Assembly: GCA_934184665.1 (NCBI GenBank)
Contig: CAKPSX010000006.1
Span: 1 to 59,239, forward strand
Length of the DNA: 59,239 nucleotides
Origin: an uncultured Clostridia bacterium
GTDB taxonomy: Bacteria; Bacillota; Clostridia; TANB77; CAG-508
Direction: 5' to 3'
Below the pieces are notes generated by a model. It worked only from the letters and a program-made list of their open reading frames with translations. It was not told the DNA's origin and ran no database searches. The translations under genes and the position numbers were made by a program. Shown here one piece after another: positions 50,548-58,721 of the stretch (position 1 is its first letter; each line of letters starts with the position of its first letter).

Positions 50548-52467
50548 ATGGGATTAACTTCGTCTTCTACTGGAAGTAATCTATTAGCCGATAATTTTAA
50601 TATTTCTGAAAGTGATTTTACTATAACATTGGCTGGCAATCCAAATGTTGGTAAATCAACAATATTTAATAATTTAACTGGAATGAATCAACACACAGGA
50701 AATTGGACTGGCAAAACTGTAGATAATGCAACTGGAAATTGTACATATAATGACAAGAATTTTCTTTTAGTAGATATTCCTGGAACATATTCTCTTGTAA
50801 CACATTCTAAAGAAGAAGAAATTGCCACAAGCTTTATTAGTTCAAATGTTTCTAATGCCACTGTTGTTGTCGTTGATGCTACTTGTTTAGAAAGAAATTT
50901 AAATTTAGTGTTTCAGATTATGGAAATTACTCCTAATGTTATTGTTTGTGTTAACTTATTAGATGAAGCTAAAAAGAAAAAAATCAAAATTAATTTAAAG
51001 TTGCTTTCTGAAATCCTTGAAGTTCCTGTTGTTGGTACAACTGCACGTAATAAAAAAACTCTTGTGCATTTGCTTGATACTATTTATAAAGTTTGCACTG
51101 GTGAAATAAAATGCTCAGCTAAACAATTAACATTTCCTAATAAATGCTCTGATGAAGAAAAAGTTGCTACGATTATGAAGCATTGTGAAGAAATTTCTGA
51201 TAAAGTATGCTCATTCTCAAGAAATTCGTGCAATTCTTTTGATAGAAAAATAGATAAAATTATCACCTCTAAAATTTGGGGTATCCCAATTATGCTATTA
51301 TTTTTAGCAATGATTTTCTGGATTACAATTATTGGTGCCAATTATCCCTCTCAGTTACTCTCTGATGTTTTTGCATATTTCCAAGATAAACTTATTTATG
51401 GTTCTCAGCTTATTAATATGCCTAATTGGTTGTCATCTATGTTAATTCTGGGAGTTTATCAGACCGTTACTTGGATTATAGCTGTTATGCTTCCACCTAT
51501 GGCTATATTTTTCCCTTTGTTTACAATTATGGAAGATCTTGGCTACTTACCTCGTATTGCATTTAACATGGATAAATGTTTCAAAAAAGCTTGTACAAAT
51601 GGAAAACAAATGATAACAATGTGTATGGGGTTTGGCTGTAATGCTGCAGGTGTATGTGGTTGTAAAATTATAGATTCTCCTCGTGAAAGATTAATTGCAA
51701 TTCTAACAAATGCTTTTGTTCCGTGTAACGGAAGATTCCCCTTCTTAATTACAATTGCTACAATTTTTATTGCAGTTGGTTTTTCTGGGCTTACCGCTTC
51801 TATAATCTCAACTTTGTCTGTTGTTGGAATTATATTACTTGGAATTATAATGTCATTGTTGGTTTCTAGGTTTTTATCTAAAACCTTGCTAAAGGGTGTT
51901 CCTTCTTCTTTTGTTTTAGAATTACCGCCATATAGAAAACCTCAATTCGGCAAGATTATTGTACGTTCTATTTTTGACAGAACACTCTTTGTACTTGGTA
52001 GAGCATTAACAGTAGCAATTCCAGCAGGATTTATTATTTGGATTTTTGCAAATGTTTTTATTAATGATTTTAGTTTACTTGATTATGTTGCAACTTTCCT
52101 CACACCTTTTGCTAAACTTATGGGATTAGATGGATATATATTAACTGCGTTTATTTTAGCACTTCCAGCAAATGAAATTGTGCTTCCTATAATTTTAATG
52201 GGATATTTAGGTGGAACATCTTTAAATAATATTTCTGATACTTTTGCAATTGGTGATATCCTTGTACAAAATGGCTGGACTATTCTTACTGCAATTAATG
52301 TTATGATTTTCGTAGTTTTACATTTTCCATGCGGTACCACTTTGCTTTCTATAAAAAAGGAAACAAAAAGTTGGAAATGGACTGCTTTAGCATTTGTTCT
52401 TCCAACAGTTTGCGGCATAATATTATGTATGTTTACAACATTAGTCTACAATGTTTTGATACTTTAA
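50548..52467 (+). CDS. feoB: ferrous iron transporter FeoB
   Basis: A 639-residue Fe(II) permease with an N-terminal G-protein domain: G1 AGNPNVGKSTIFN near residue 32, G3 DIPGTYSLV near 78, G4 NLLDEAKKK near 137. The membrane domain (about 250-639) has the FeoB cores GFGCNAAGVCGC and FVPCNGRFPFL near 390. It is shorter than E. coli FeoB (773). ATG 50548 follows AGAGGTGAT. No feoA or feoC lies beside it, although FeoA is usually encoded next to FeoB. Confidence 0.96.
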   Translation: MGLTSSSTGSNLLADNFNISESDFTITLAGNPNVGKSTIFNNLTGMNQHTGNWTGKTVDNATGNCTYNDKNFLLVDIPGTYSLVTHSKEEEIATSFISSNVSNATVVVVDATCLERNLNLVFQIMEITPNVIVCVNLLDEAKKKKIKINLKLLSEILEVPVVGTTARNKKTLVHLLDTIYKVCTGEIKCSAKQLTFPNKCSDEEKVATIMKHCEEISDKVCSFSRNSCNSFDRKIDKIITSKIWGIPIMLLFLAMIFWITIIGANYPSQLLSDVFAYFQDKLIYGSQLINMPNWLSSMLILGVYQTVTWIIAVMLPPMAIFFPLFTIMEDLGYLPRIAFNMDKCFKKACTNGKQMITMCMGFGCNAAGVCGCKIIDSPRERLIAILTNAFVPCNGRFPFLITIATIFIAVGFSGLTASIISTLSVVGIILLGIIMSLLVSRFLSKTLLKGVPSSFVLELPPYRKPQFGKIIVRSIFDRTLFVLGRALTVAIPAGFIIWIFANVFINDFSLLDYVATFLTPFAKLMGLDGYILTAFILALPANEIVLPIILMGYLGGTSLNNISDTFAIGDILVQNGWTILTAINVMIFVVLHFPCGTTLLSIKKETKSWKWTALAFVLPTVCGIILCMFTTLVYNVLIL

Positions 52468-52506
52468 CATAACGAATACCTACTAACTGTTTAAGTTGAA
52501 TGTCCG

Positions 52507-52539
52507 AAAAAGAGTCACTTTATTTAAGTGGCTCTTTGT
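52507..52539. terminator. bidirectional terminator between feoB and thrS
   Basis: AAAAAGAGTCACTT pairs with AAGTGGCTCTTTG around TATTT (one mismatch). The T run is better on the minus strand, so it mainly ends thrS. Confidence 0.8.
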
Positions 52540-52553
52540 TCATAATAACTAAT

Positions 52554-54491
52554 TTATATTTTATTGGTTATTTCTTCTTGAATTTTGTCTATAAATTCAT
52601 CTACTTGCATTTGTCCAATATCTCCTGATTTTCTAGAACGTACTGCTACTGCATTTGATTCAATTTCTTTTGCGCCAATTACAAGCATATATGGCACTTT
52701 TTCCAATTGCGCTTTTCTTATTTTATATCCTATTTTTTCATTTGATTCATCTACTTCAACTCTAACTTTTATTTGTCTTAATTTTTTTGCAACTTCTTCT
52801 GCATACTCGTTTTGTGCATCTGCAATCGGTAATACTTTTACTTGTACTGGTGATAGCCATACTGGGAAATTACCTTTTGTTTCTTCTATTAAGAATGAGA
52901 TGAATCTATCTGATGAACCAAGCACTGCTCTATGAATTACTACTGGTCTATGTTCAGCATTATCTTCTCCTATATAGTTTAAATCAAATCTCTCTGGTAA
53001 AGCAAAATCTAATTGACATGTTGGAATTGTTACATCATGGTTTAACGCTGTTTTTATTTGAATATCTATTTTTGGTCCATAAAAGGCTGCTTCTCCTTCT
53101 GCCTCATAGAAATCGATATTCATATCTTTTAATATTTCTCTTAATTGAGCTTCTGCTGTCTCCCACATTTCATCATTATCTATATATTTATCTTTATTAT
53201 TTTTATCTCTTAAAGATAATCTATATTTAAATGAATCTTCTGAAAAGCCGAAATCTTTATGATATACTTCTTTTATTAATTTTAGTACATTTCCAACTTC
53301 TTCTTTTATTTGGTCTGGTCTTACAAAAAGATGAGCATCATTTTGACACATTTGTCTAACTCTTTCCAATCCACATACAGCTCCGCTATTTTCGTATCTA
53401 AAATCATTTGCAAGTTCCCCAACTCTTATTGGTAAATCTCTGTATGAACGAGTTTTGCTCTTATATATTAACATATGATGTGGGCAATTCATTGGTCTTA
53501 ATACCATTTCTTCATTTTCCATTTTCATTGCTGGGAACATGTCTTCTTTATAATGATCCCAGTGTCCACTTGTTTTATATAGTGCTACATTTGCAAGACA
53601 TGGTGTATATACATGGTCATAACCTAATTCTATTTCTTTATCTTGAATATATCTTTCTAATATTCTTCTTATTGTTGCACCATGTGGTAAATACATTGGT
53701 AAACCTGAACCAACTAATTCATGTGTCATGAACAATTCTAGGTCTTTACCTATTTTTCTGTGGTCTCTTTCTTTTGCTTCTTCAAGTAATTTCAAATATT
53801 CTTCTAGTTGACTTGCTTTTGGATATGAAATAGCATAAATTCTTTGTAGCATTTTGTTATTTTCATTTCCTCTCCAATAAGCTCCTGATGTTGATAATAA
53901 TTTTACTGCTTTTACTTTTCCTGTACTCATTAAGTGTGGCCCTGCACATAAATCTGTAAATTCACCTTGTTTATAGAAAGATAACACCTCATCTTCTGGT
54001 AAATCTTCTATTAGTTCTACCTTATAGCTTTCATTTGCTTCTTTCATTAGCTTGATTGCTTCTTCTCTTGAAAGTTCAAACCTTTCTATTGGTAAATCTT
54101 CTTTTATTATTTTTTTCATTTCTTGTTCTATTTTTTCAAAATCTTCTTCTGAAAATCTGTGTTCTGTATCAAAATCATAATAAAATCCATTTGCTATTGC
54201 TGGTCCTATTGCTAATTGTACATTTGGATATAATCTTTTTATTGCTTGTGCCATAATATGTGCTGTTGTATGCCAATACGCCTTTTTACCATCTTCACTA
54301 TTTTCAAATGTATTAATATTTAATTTACAATCTTCTTCAAGTTGAAATCTTAAATCTTTTACCTCACCATTTACCTCACCACAAGTTGCCATTCTTGCCA
54401 ATCCTTCGCTGATTTGTTTTGCAACTTCTAATATACTTTTTCCTTTTTCAACTTCTAATACTTTTCCATCTTTCAATTCTACTTTTATCAT
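52554..54491 (-). CDS. thrS: threonyl-tRNA synthetase
   Basis: A 645-residue enzyme with the normal layout: TGS domain (about 1-62), editing domain with HTTAHIMAQAIKRL near residue 73 and LCAGPHLMSTG near 182, class II catalytic core with zinc-binding Cys in RPMNCPHHMLIY near 333, His in CQNDAHLFV near 384 and His in VIHRAVLGSSDRFI near 508, and a C-terminal anticodon-binding domain (about 540-640). Control is by the T-box leader just upstream. Confidence 0.98.
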   Translation of the reverse strand: MIKVELKDGKVLEVEKGKSILEVAKQISEGLARMATCGEVNGEVKDLRFQLEEDCKLNINTFENSEDGKKAYWHTTAHIMAQAIKRLYPNVQLAIGPAIANGFYYDFDTEHRFSEEDFEKIEQEMKKIIKEDLPIERFELSREEAIKLMKEANESYKVELIEDLPEDEVLSFYKQGEFTDLCAGPHLMSTGKVKAVKLLSTSGAYWRGNENNKMLQRIYAISYPKASQLEEYLKLLEEAKERDHRKIGKDLELFMTHELVGSGLPMYLPHGATIRRILERYIQDKEIELGYDHVYTPCLANVALYKTSGHWDHYKEDMFPAMKMENEEMVLRPMNCPHHMLIYKSKTRSYRDLPIRVGELANDFRYENSGAVCGLERVRQMCQNDAHLFVRPDQIKEEVGNVLKLIKEVYHKDFGFSEDSFKYRLSLRDKNNKDKYIDNDEMWETAEAQLREILKDMNIDFYEAEGEAAFYGPKIDIQIKTALNHDVTIPTCQLDFALPERFDLNYIGEDNAEHRPVVIHRAVLGSSDRFISFLIEETKGNFPVWLSPVQVKVLPIADAQNEYAEEVAKKLRQIKVRVEVDESNEKIGYKIRKAQLEKVPYMLVIGAKEIESNAVAVRSRKSGDIGQMQVDEFIDKIQEEITNKI

Positions 54492-54508
54492 TTTAATCCC
54501 TCCATAAC

Positions 54509-54721
54509 AAAAAGCACCCTTATAGACTTTTATCTATAGGAGTGCTTATATAATAACACGGTTCCATCCCTGTTTTTACTTAATTTGATTTAACGCATCT
54601 TATACGTCTAACTTATTCGCTAGAAATTTAAAGAGTTAGTTTTCAAATATGTTTTTCAAAATTAGCTTTCAGCCTATGGCTAATTATCTCTAATGATAAC
54701 CTTTATTTTACTCTTCTCTTA
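54509..54721 (-). ncRNA. T-box riboswitch of thrS
   Basis: The minus-strand leader carries the T-box motif AGGGATGGAACCGTG (54557..54571), which pairs with the uncharged tRNA acceptor end. It is followed by a terminator stem (AAGCACTCCTATAG with CTATAAGGGTGCTT and a T run, 54509..54547). The 5' part forms a short stem I closed by AAGAG/CTCTT. An ACT triplet followed by A near 54638..54640 could be the Thr specifier, but I could not fold it reliably. Confidence 0.9.
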
Positions 54722-55165
54722 TATATTTTTATAATAATTTACTTTTCTATATGCAAATACTGCTACACCTGCTAAAGCTACTACAGCAACTGCAAGTAAT
54801 GTGTTCTCTTCTAGTCCAGCTTTTGGTAAATCTGTGTTATAACTATTACCTGATGTTGATGTATTTGTGCTAGAGCTTGAACCTGTTGATGTGCTTGTAC
54901 TAGTTGAAGTTCCTGTGTTTGTTGATGTTCCTGTTGAACTTGAACCTGAACTTGTTCCTGTAGAAGTTCCAGTACTTGTACTACTACTTTCCGAACCAGT
55001 TCCTGTTGATGTGCTACTTCCTGAGCTTTGTTCTGTTCCAGTTAAGTCATTATTTGCAAATATGCTATCATCTGTTAAAGCAAATGCTTTTGCTGACATA
55101 GTAGTGATTATTGCTACACTTACTACCATTATTAATATTGATTTTAATAATTTTTCTTTTTTCAT
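54719..55165 (-). CDS. secreted Ser/Thr-rich protein with LPKAG-type wall anchor
   Basis: A 148-residue protein: signal peptide (about 1-29), a short Asp/Asn segment, then about 65 residues of almost pure Ser, Thr and Gly (likely stalk or glycosylated linker), NTDLPKAGLEEN near 112, a hydrophobic helix, and a basic end RKVNYYKNI. The LPKAG-helix-basic order is that of a sortase substrate with a variant motif. There is no folded domain to display, so it may be a spacer or mucin-like coat protein. Its 3' end contains the promoter of the thrS leader. Confidence 0.82.
   Translation of the reverse strand: MKKEKLLKSILIMVVSVAIITTMSAKAFALTDDSIFANNDLTGTEQSSGSSTSTGTGSESSSTSTGTSTGTSSGSSSTGTSTNTGTSTSTSTSTGSSSSTNTSTSGNSYNTDLPKAGLEENTLLAVAVVALAGVAVFAYRKVNYYKNI
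54728..54756 (-). promoter_or_regulatory. promoter of the thrS T-box leader
   Basis: Minus strand TTGCAT, 17-base spacer, TATAAA, inside the last codons of the LPKAG gene. Confidence 0.6.
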
Positions 55166-55216
55166 TTCTCCTACCTCTTTCTATATTTATCTATAGTATT
55201 TTATACCTTCTCTTTA

Positions 55217-55245
55217 TTTATACTATATTTTTTATTATTTTTCAA
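55217..55245 (-). promoter_or_regulatory. promoter of the LPKAG gene
   Basis: Minus strand TTGAAA, 17-base spacer, TATAAA, about 50 bases before the ATG. Confidence 0.65.
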
Positions 55246-55375
55246 GTCTTTTTTACAAATTTAATTATTTTTTTGCACTTTTTTATGTAAATCAGATGTT
55301 TTTGTAATTTTTAGTATAGTATAAAATTTAGAAGTATTAGTTCAACACTTAAAACCCTCTGCCTTTTCTGTATTC

Positions 55376-56467
55376 TTATACATTAAATTTAAATAACACA
55401 ATATCTCCATCTTGCATTATGTAATCTTTTCCTTCTTGTCTAACTAATCCCTTTTCTTTGGCTGACACCATTGAACCTTCTCTTATTAAATCATCATAAG
55501 AAACTATTTCTGCTTTTATAAAGCCTCTTTCTATATCTGAATGAATTTTACCTGCAGCTTTTGGTGCTTTAGTTCCTTTCTTTATAGTCCATGCTCTTAC
55601 TTCTGGTTCGCCAGCTGTTATAAATGACATTAACCCTAATAAATCATAACTCTTTTTAATTAGTTTATCTAACCCTGATTCTTGTAATCCTAATGCTTCT
55701 AGCATTTCTGCTTTGTCATTTTCATCTAGTCCAGAAAGTTCTTCTTCAATTTTTACACATAAAGGAATGACTTCTGCATTTTCTTTTTGGGCATATTCTT
55801 TTACTTGTTTTACCTTTTCGTCATTTTCTGCATTAGACATTTGCTCTTCTGAAATATTTGCTATATATATTATTGGTTTTGATGTTAATAAAAACATGTC
55901 CTTTATTATTTCAAGTTCTTCATCATTTAAGTCTATTGCTCTTGCTGGAATACCTTTTTCCAAGTTTGCTTTTACTTTTTCTATTACATCAATTTCAGTT
56001 TGATATTTTTTATCTGCTTTTAGATTCTTTTTAGCTTTTTCTAATCTTTTATCGAGTGTTTCCATATCTGCAAAAATCAATTCTAAATTTATTGTTTCTA
56101 TATCTCTCAATGGATTTATGTTTCCATCTACATGTATTACGTTTGAATCTTCAAAACATCTTACCACTTGTGCAATAGCATCTACTTCTCTTATATGTGA
56201 TAAAAATTTATTTCCAAGTCCTTCTCCTTTGCTTGCACCTTTTACTAAACCTGCAATATCAACAAACTCTACAACTGCTTTTGTTACTTTTTGAGGTTTA
56301 TACATTTCAGCTAATTTATCTATTCTTTCATCTGGAACAGCTACAACTCCTACATTTGGCTCAATTGTGCAAAATGGATAATTCGCACATTCTGCTCCTG
56401 CTTTTGTTATACTATTAAACATTGTACTTTTTCCTACATTTGGTAATCCTACTATTCCTATTTTCAT
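55376..56467 (-). CDS. ychF: redox-regulated ribosome-binding ATPase YchF (Obg family)
   Basis: A 363-residue Obg-family NTPase: P-loop GIVGLPNVGKSTMFNSIT near residue 4, the switch region DIAGLVKGASKGEGLGNKFL near 70, a coiled arm (about 130-200), and a C-terminal TGS domain (about 280-363) with RGFIKAEIVSYDDLI. YchF prefers ATP over GTP; the altered G4 motif (IYIANISEE) fits. Start ATG 56467 gives the standard N-terminus; the ATG 12 bases upstream abuts the AGGGA site. Confidence 0.97.
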   Translation of the reverse strand: MKIGIVGLPNVGKSTMFNSITKAGAECANYPFCTIEPNVGVVAVPDERIDKLAEMYKPQKVTKAVVEFVDIAGLVKGASKGEGLGNKFLSHIREVDAIAQVVRCFEDSNVIHVDGNINPLRDIETINLELIFADMETLDKRLEKAKKNLKADKKYQTEIDVIEKVKANLEKGIPARAIDLNDEELEIIKDMFLLTSKPIIYIANISEEQMSNAENDEKVKQVKEYAQKENAEVIPLCVKIEEELSGLDENDKAEMLEALGLQESGLDKLIKKSYDLLGLMSFITAGEPEVRAWTIKKGTKAPKAAGKIHSDIERGFIKAEIVSYDDLIREGSMVSAKEKGLVRQEGKDYIMQDGDIVLFKFNV

Positions 56468-56511
56468 ATCTATTATCATTCCCTCTCTACTTTTATTTCA
56501 TTCACTTCGAT

Positions 56512-56539
56512 ATTATAGCATATTTTTTCCTTTTGTTAA
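56512..56539 (-). promoter_or_regulatory. sigma-A promoter of ychF
   Basis: Minus strand TTAACA, 16-base spacer, TATAAT, about 40 bases before the start. Confidence 0.7.
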
Positions 56540-56668
56540 ATATTTTTCATGAAAATTCTAATAAATTGCATAATTTTGTCTTTGCCAGATAAACTATATA
56601 ATAATAAACATTTTATTAATGAACATAGTTTTGTAACTATGAATCAATAAAGAAAGGAATGATTTTTT

Positions 56669-56866
56669 ATGAAAACTATATATAATATAGCTCTTACATT
56701 AGTAATTATAGGAGCAATCAACTGGTTACTTATCGGATTTTTCAAATTCGATTTAGTTGCAACATTATTTGGCTCAATGAGTGCACTAAGTAGAATTATA
56801 TATTCATTAGTCGGAATAAGTGGTTTAATTTCACTTGGACTATACAGTATTATAAATAATGATTAA
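56669..56866 (+). CDS. DUF378 two-helix membrane protein
   Basis: A 65-residue protein with two hydrophobic helices (about 4-24 and 42-62) and the DUF378 core LVIIGAINWLLIGFFKFDLV. ATG follows GAAAGGAATGATTTTTT. No function is known for the family. Upstream, CATAGTT/AACTATG forms a small hairpin in the leader. Confidence 0.9.
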   Translation: MKTIYNIALTLVIIGAINWLLIGFFKFDLVATLFGSMSALSRIIYSLVGISGLISLGLYSIINND

Positions 56867-56882
56867 TTGTAACAAGATAGCT

Positions 56883-56931
56883 TAAAAGAACAAATAAGGA
56901 AAATTTTAAAAATCTCTTATTTGTTCTTTTA
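56883..56931 (+). terminator. terminator of the DUF378 gene
   Basis: AAAAGAACAAATAAG pairs with CTTATTTGTTCTTTT (15 base pairs) and is followed by AAATTTTT. Confidence 0.88.
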
Positions 56932-57018
56932 AATTTTTGATTTATTATCTATGCAAACAATAAGTGCAATATTTGAATATTTTGTTGCATAATTCACTGT
57001 AAATATTCCATTTTTTGT

Positions 57019-57047
57019 TTGACATTTATTTAAAAAAGTAGTATTCT
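57019..57047 (+). promoter_or_regulatory. promoter of tRNA-Gln
   Basis: TTGACA, 17-base spacer, TATTCT, 36 bases before the tRNA. Confidence 0.82.
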
Positions 57048-57083
57048 ATATGAAGTAAATTTTATTCACTTTATAGCATATAT

Positions 57084-57158
57084 TGGGGTATCGCCAAGCG
57101 GTAAGGCATCGGACTCTGACTCCGACATTCCTGTGTTCGAATCACAGTACCCCAGCCA
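57084..57158 (+). tRNA. tRNA-Gln (anticodon CUG)
   Basis: Acceptor TGGGGTA pairs with TACCCCA, then discriminator G and an encoded CCA. D-arm with AAGCGGTAAGGC, anticodon loop CTCTGAC giving CTG, T-loop GTTCGAATC. This isoacceptor reads CAG; the UUG tRNA for CAA must lie elsewhere. Confidence 0.96.
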
Positions 57159-57163
57159 TTAAT

Positions 57164-58438
57164 TTAGTTTTTTAAACAACCAATCGGAACTATATAAACT
57201 CCATCTTCTCTTTTATATGCATATTTACCTGTAGCAGTTAGTACCATTAGAAATGATGGATTACTCATCTTGCCAGTATCAATCTTTGAATACATTTTCT
57301 TTAAATTTTCAGCTCCCTCATTAATTAATTTTTCTCCTCCAAGTTTTATTTCTATTAAGCCATATGAACCATTTCTCAAATGTATTACAGCATCACATTC
57401 CATCTCATTAGCATCTCTATAGTGATATACCTTGCCATTTATGCATTCTGCATACACTCTTAAATCTCTAATACATAAAGTTTCAAATATTAGACCAAAT
57501 GTATTTAAATCTTTTATTAAATCGTCTGGTCCTATTCCTAATGCTGCTACAGCAATAGAAGGGTCAATAAAATATCTTGTATCTGAAGTTCTTATTGCTG
57601 TTTTACTTCTTAAGTTTGGATTCCATGCTGGTGCTTCTTCTACTACAAAAATTTTCTTCAATGCATTTATATATGAAAGTACAGTATCTGTATCTAAAGA
57701 AAAAGAATCATTAGCTACCATGTCATTTTTTAAGGTTTCATTTGACGCCTGCGTTCCCAAGTTTCTTGAATATGTTCTCATTAAATTCTTAACTCTTTCT
57801 GGATTACGATTTATGTCATCTACTCTTGATATATCTGATTGCACAATCGCATCATAATAATCAAATGCTTGTTCCAATGCAATTTCTTTTTCCATAAATG
57901 TACTCCTTGGCCATCCACCTCTGCAACATAAATATGCTATATCTGTTAACTCTAGTTTATTAGTTCCAGCAATCTTGGTTGGTGTATTAAATAAATCCTC
58001 TAAACTAACATCTCCATTTGATTCTCCTGACTCATACAGACTCATCGGTCTCATCAAAAGCCATGCTACTCTTCCTGTACCCGTATGTGTCACTTCACTC
58101 ATATCAGCAGGTACAGCCGAACCCGTCAAAATAAATTGACCTTCTAAATCTCTATGGTCTACTTCAAACCTTATTGCATCCCACAATTTAGGTGCAATCT
58201 GCCATTCATCAATTAGTCTTGGTGTATCACCTTCTAGTAATAAACTAGGGTTTATATCAGCTAATATTAAATTTTGTGATTTTTCTTCTGGCTTTGCCAT
58301 ATATAATATACTGTTAGAAATTTGTTCAGCAGTTGTGGTTTTACCACACCATTTAGGTCCCTGTATTAATACAGCTCCTTTTCCCTTCAACTTTCTTTTT
58401 AATATATCATCTGCAATTCTTGCCTTATATTTTTCCAT
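57164..58438 (-). CDS. ATPase with DUF4143 / PD-(D/E)XK-like C-terminus
   Basis: A 424-residue P-loop ATPase of the group with DUF4143: Walker A QGPKWCGKTTTAEQ near residue 26, Walker B RLIDEWQIAPKLWD near 74, sensor ILTGSAVP near 102. The C-terminal part has a nuclease-like pattern, EMECDAVIHL then GLIEIKLG near 368. These proteins occur as solitary, mobile-like genes of uncertain role in gut Firmicutes and archaea. It is convergent to tRNA-Gln, with only 5 bases between. Start ATG follows GGAGGTTAACGGTT. Confidence 0.88.
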   Translation of the reverse strand: MEKYKARIADDILKRKLKGKGAVLIQGPKWCGKTTTAEQISNSILYMAKPEEKSQNLILADINPSLLLEGDTPRLIDEWQIAPKLWDAIRFEVDHRDLEGQFILTGSAVPADMSEVTHTGTGRVAWLLMRPMSLYESGESNGDVSLEDLFNTPTKIAGTNKLELTDIAYLCCRGGWPRSTFMEKEIALEQAFDYYDAIVQSDISRVDDINRNPERVKNLMRTYSRNLGTQASNETLKNDMVANDSFSLDTDTVLSYINALKKIFVVEEAPAWNPNLRSKTAIRTSDTRYFIDPSIAVAALGIGPDDLIKDLNTFGLIFETLCIRDLRVYAECINGKVYHYRDANEMECDAVIHLRNGSYGLIEIKLGGEKLINEGAENLKKMYSKIDTGKMSNPSFLMVLTATGKYAYKREDGVYIVPIGCLKN

Positions 58439-58461
58439 AACCGTTAACCTCCATTTGCATA

Positions 58462-58490
58462 ATTATATCATTATTCTTTTTTATTTTCAA
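58462..58490 (-). promoter_or_regulatory. sigma-A promoter of the DUF4143 ATPase gene
   Basis: Minus strand TTGAAA, 17-base spacer, TATAAT, 24 bases before the start. Three direct repeats lie immediately upstream. Confidence 0.8.
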
Positions 58491-58494
58491 GATT

Positions 58495-58556
58495 TTTCGG
58501 TTATTTGTGGCAGATTCTTTCGGTTATTTATAGATATTTTTTTCGGTTATTTGTGG
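58495..58556 (-). repeat. three direct repeats at exact 23-base spacing upstream of the ATPase promoter
   Basis: Minus strand copies CCACAAATAACCGAAA, CTATAAATAACCGAAA and CCACAAATAACCGAAA end at 58495, 58518 and 58541 (TTTCGGTTATTTGTGG on the plus strand). The constant 23-base period, about two helical turns, and the place just before the -35 box suggest binding sites for an activator or for the ATPase itself. Confidence 0.82.
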
Positions 58557-58721
58557 ATTTTCGACTTTCTAAATCACAGGATAACAACATAAAAAACTAT
58601 TGACCTCTTGCAAATGTTTTTATGTTAACTTATTCTGATGGTACTTGTGAACGGATAATGGCATGGCGAAGAATCGAATAGTTTACATAAGGTCGTGATA
58701 GCTTGTTGGGTGGGAGATGGG

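Noticed and set aside
54850..55030. short repeated Ser/Thr codon units that look like a tandem repeat or CRISPR array
   Set aside because: They are low-complexity codons of the LPKAG protein stalk, with no constant repeat and spacer lengths. No CRISPR array was found in the window.
58495..58556. three 23-base-spaced repeats as a CRISPR array
   Set aside because: The spacers would be only about 7-11 bases and AT-rich; the position before a -35 box fits regulatory sites better.
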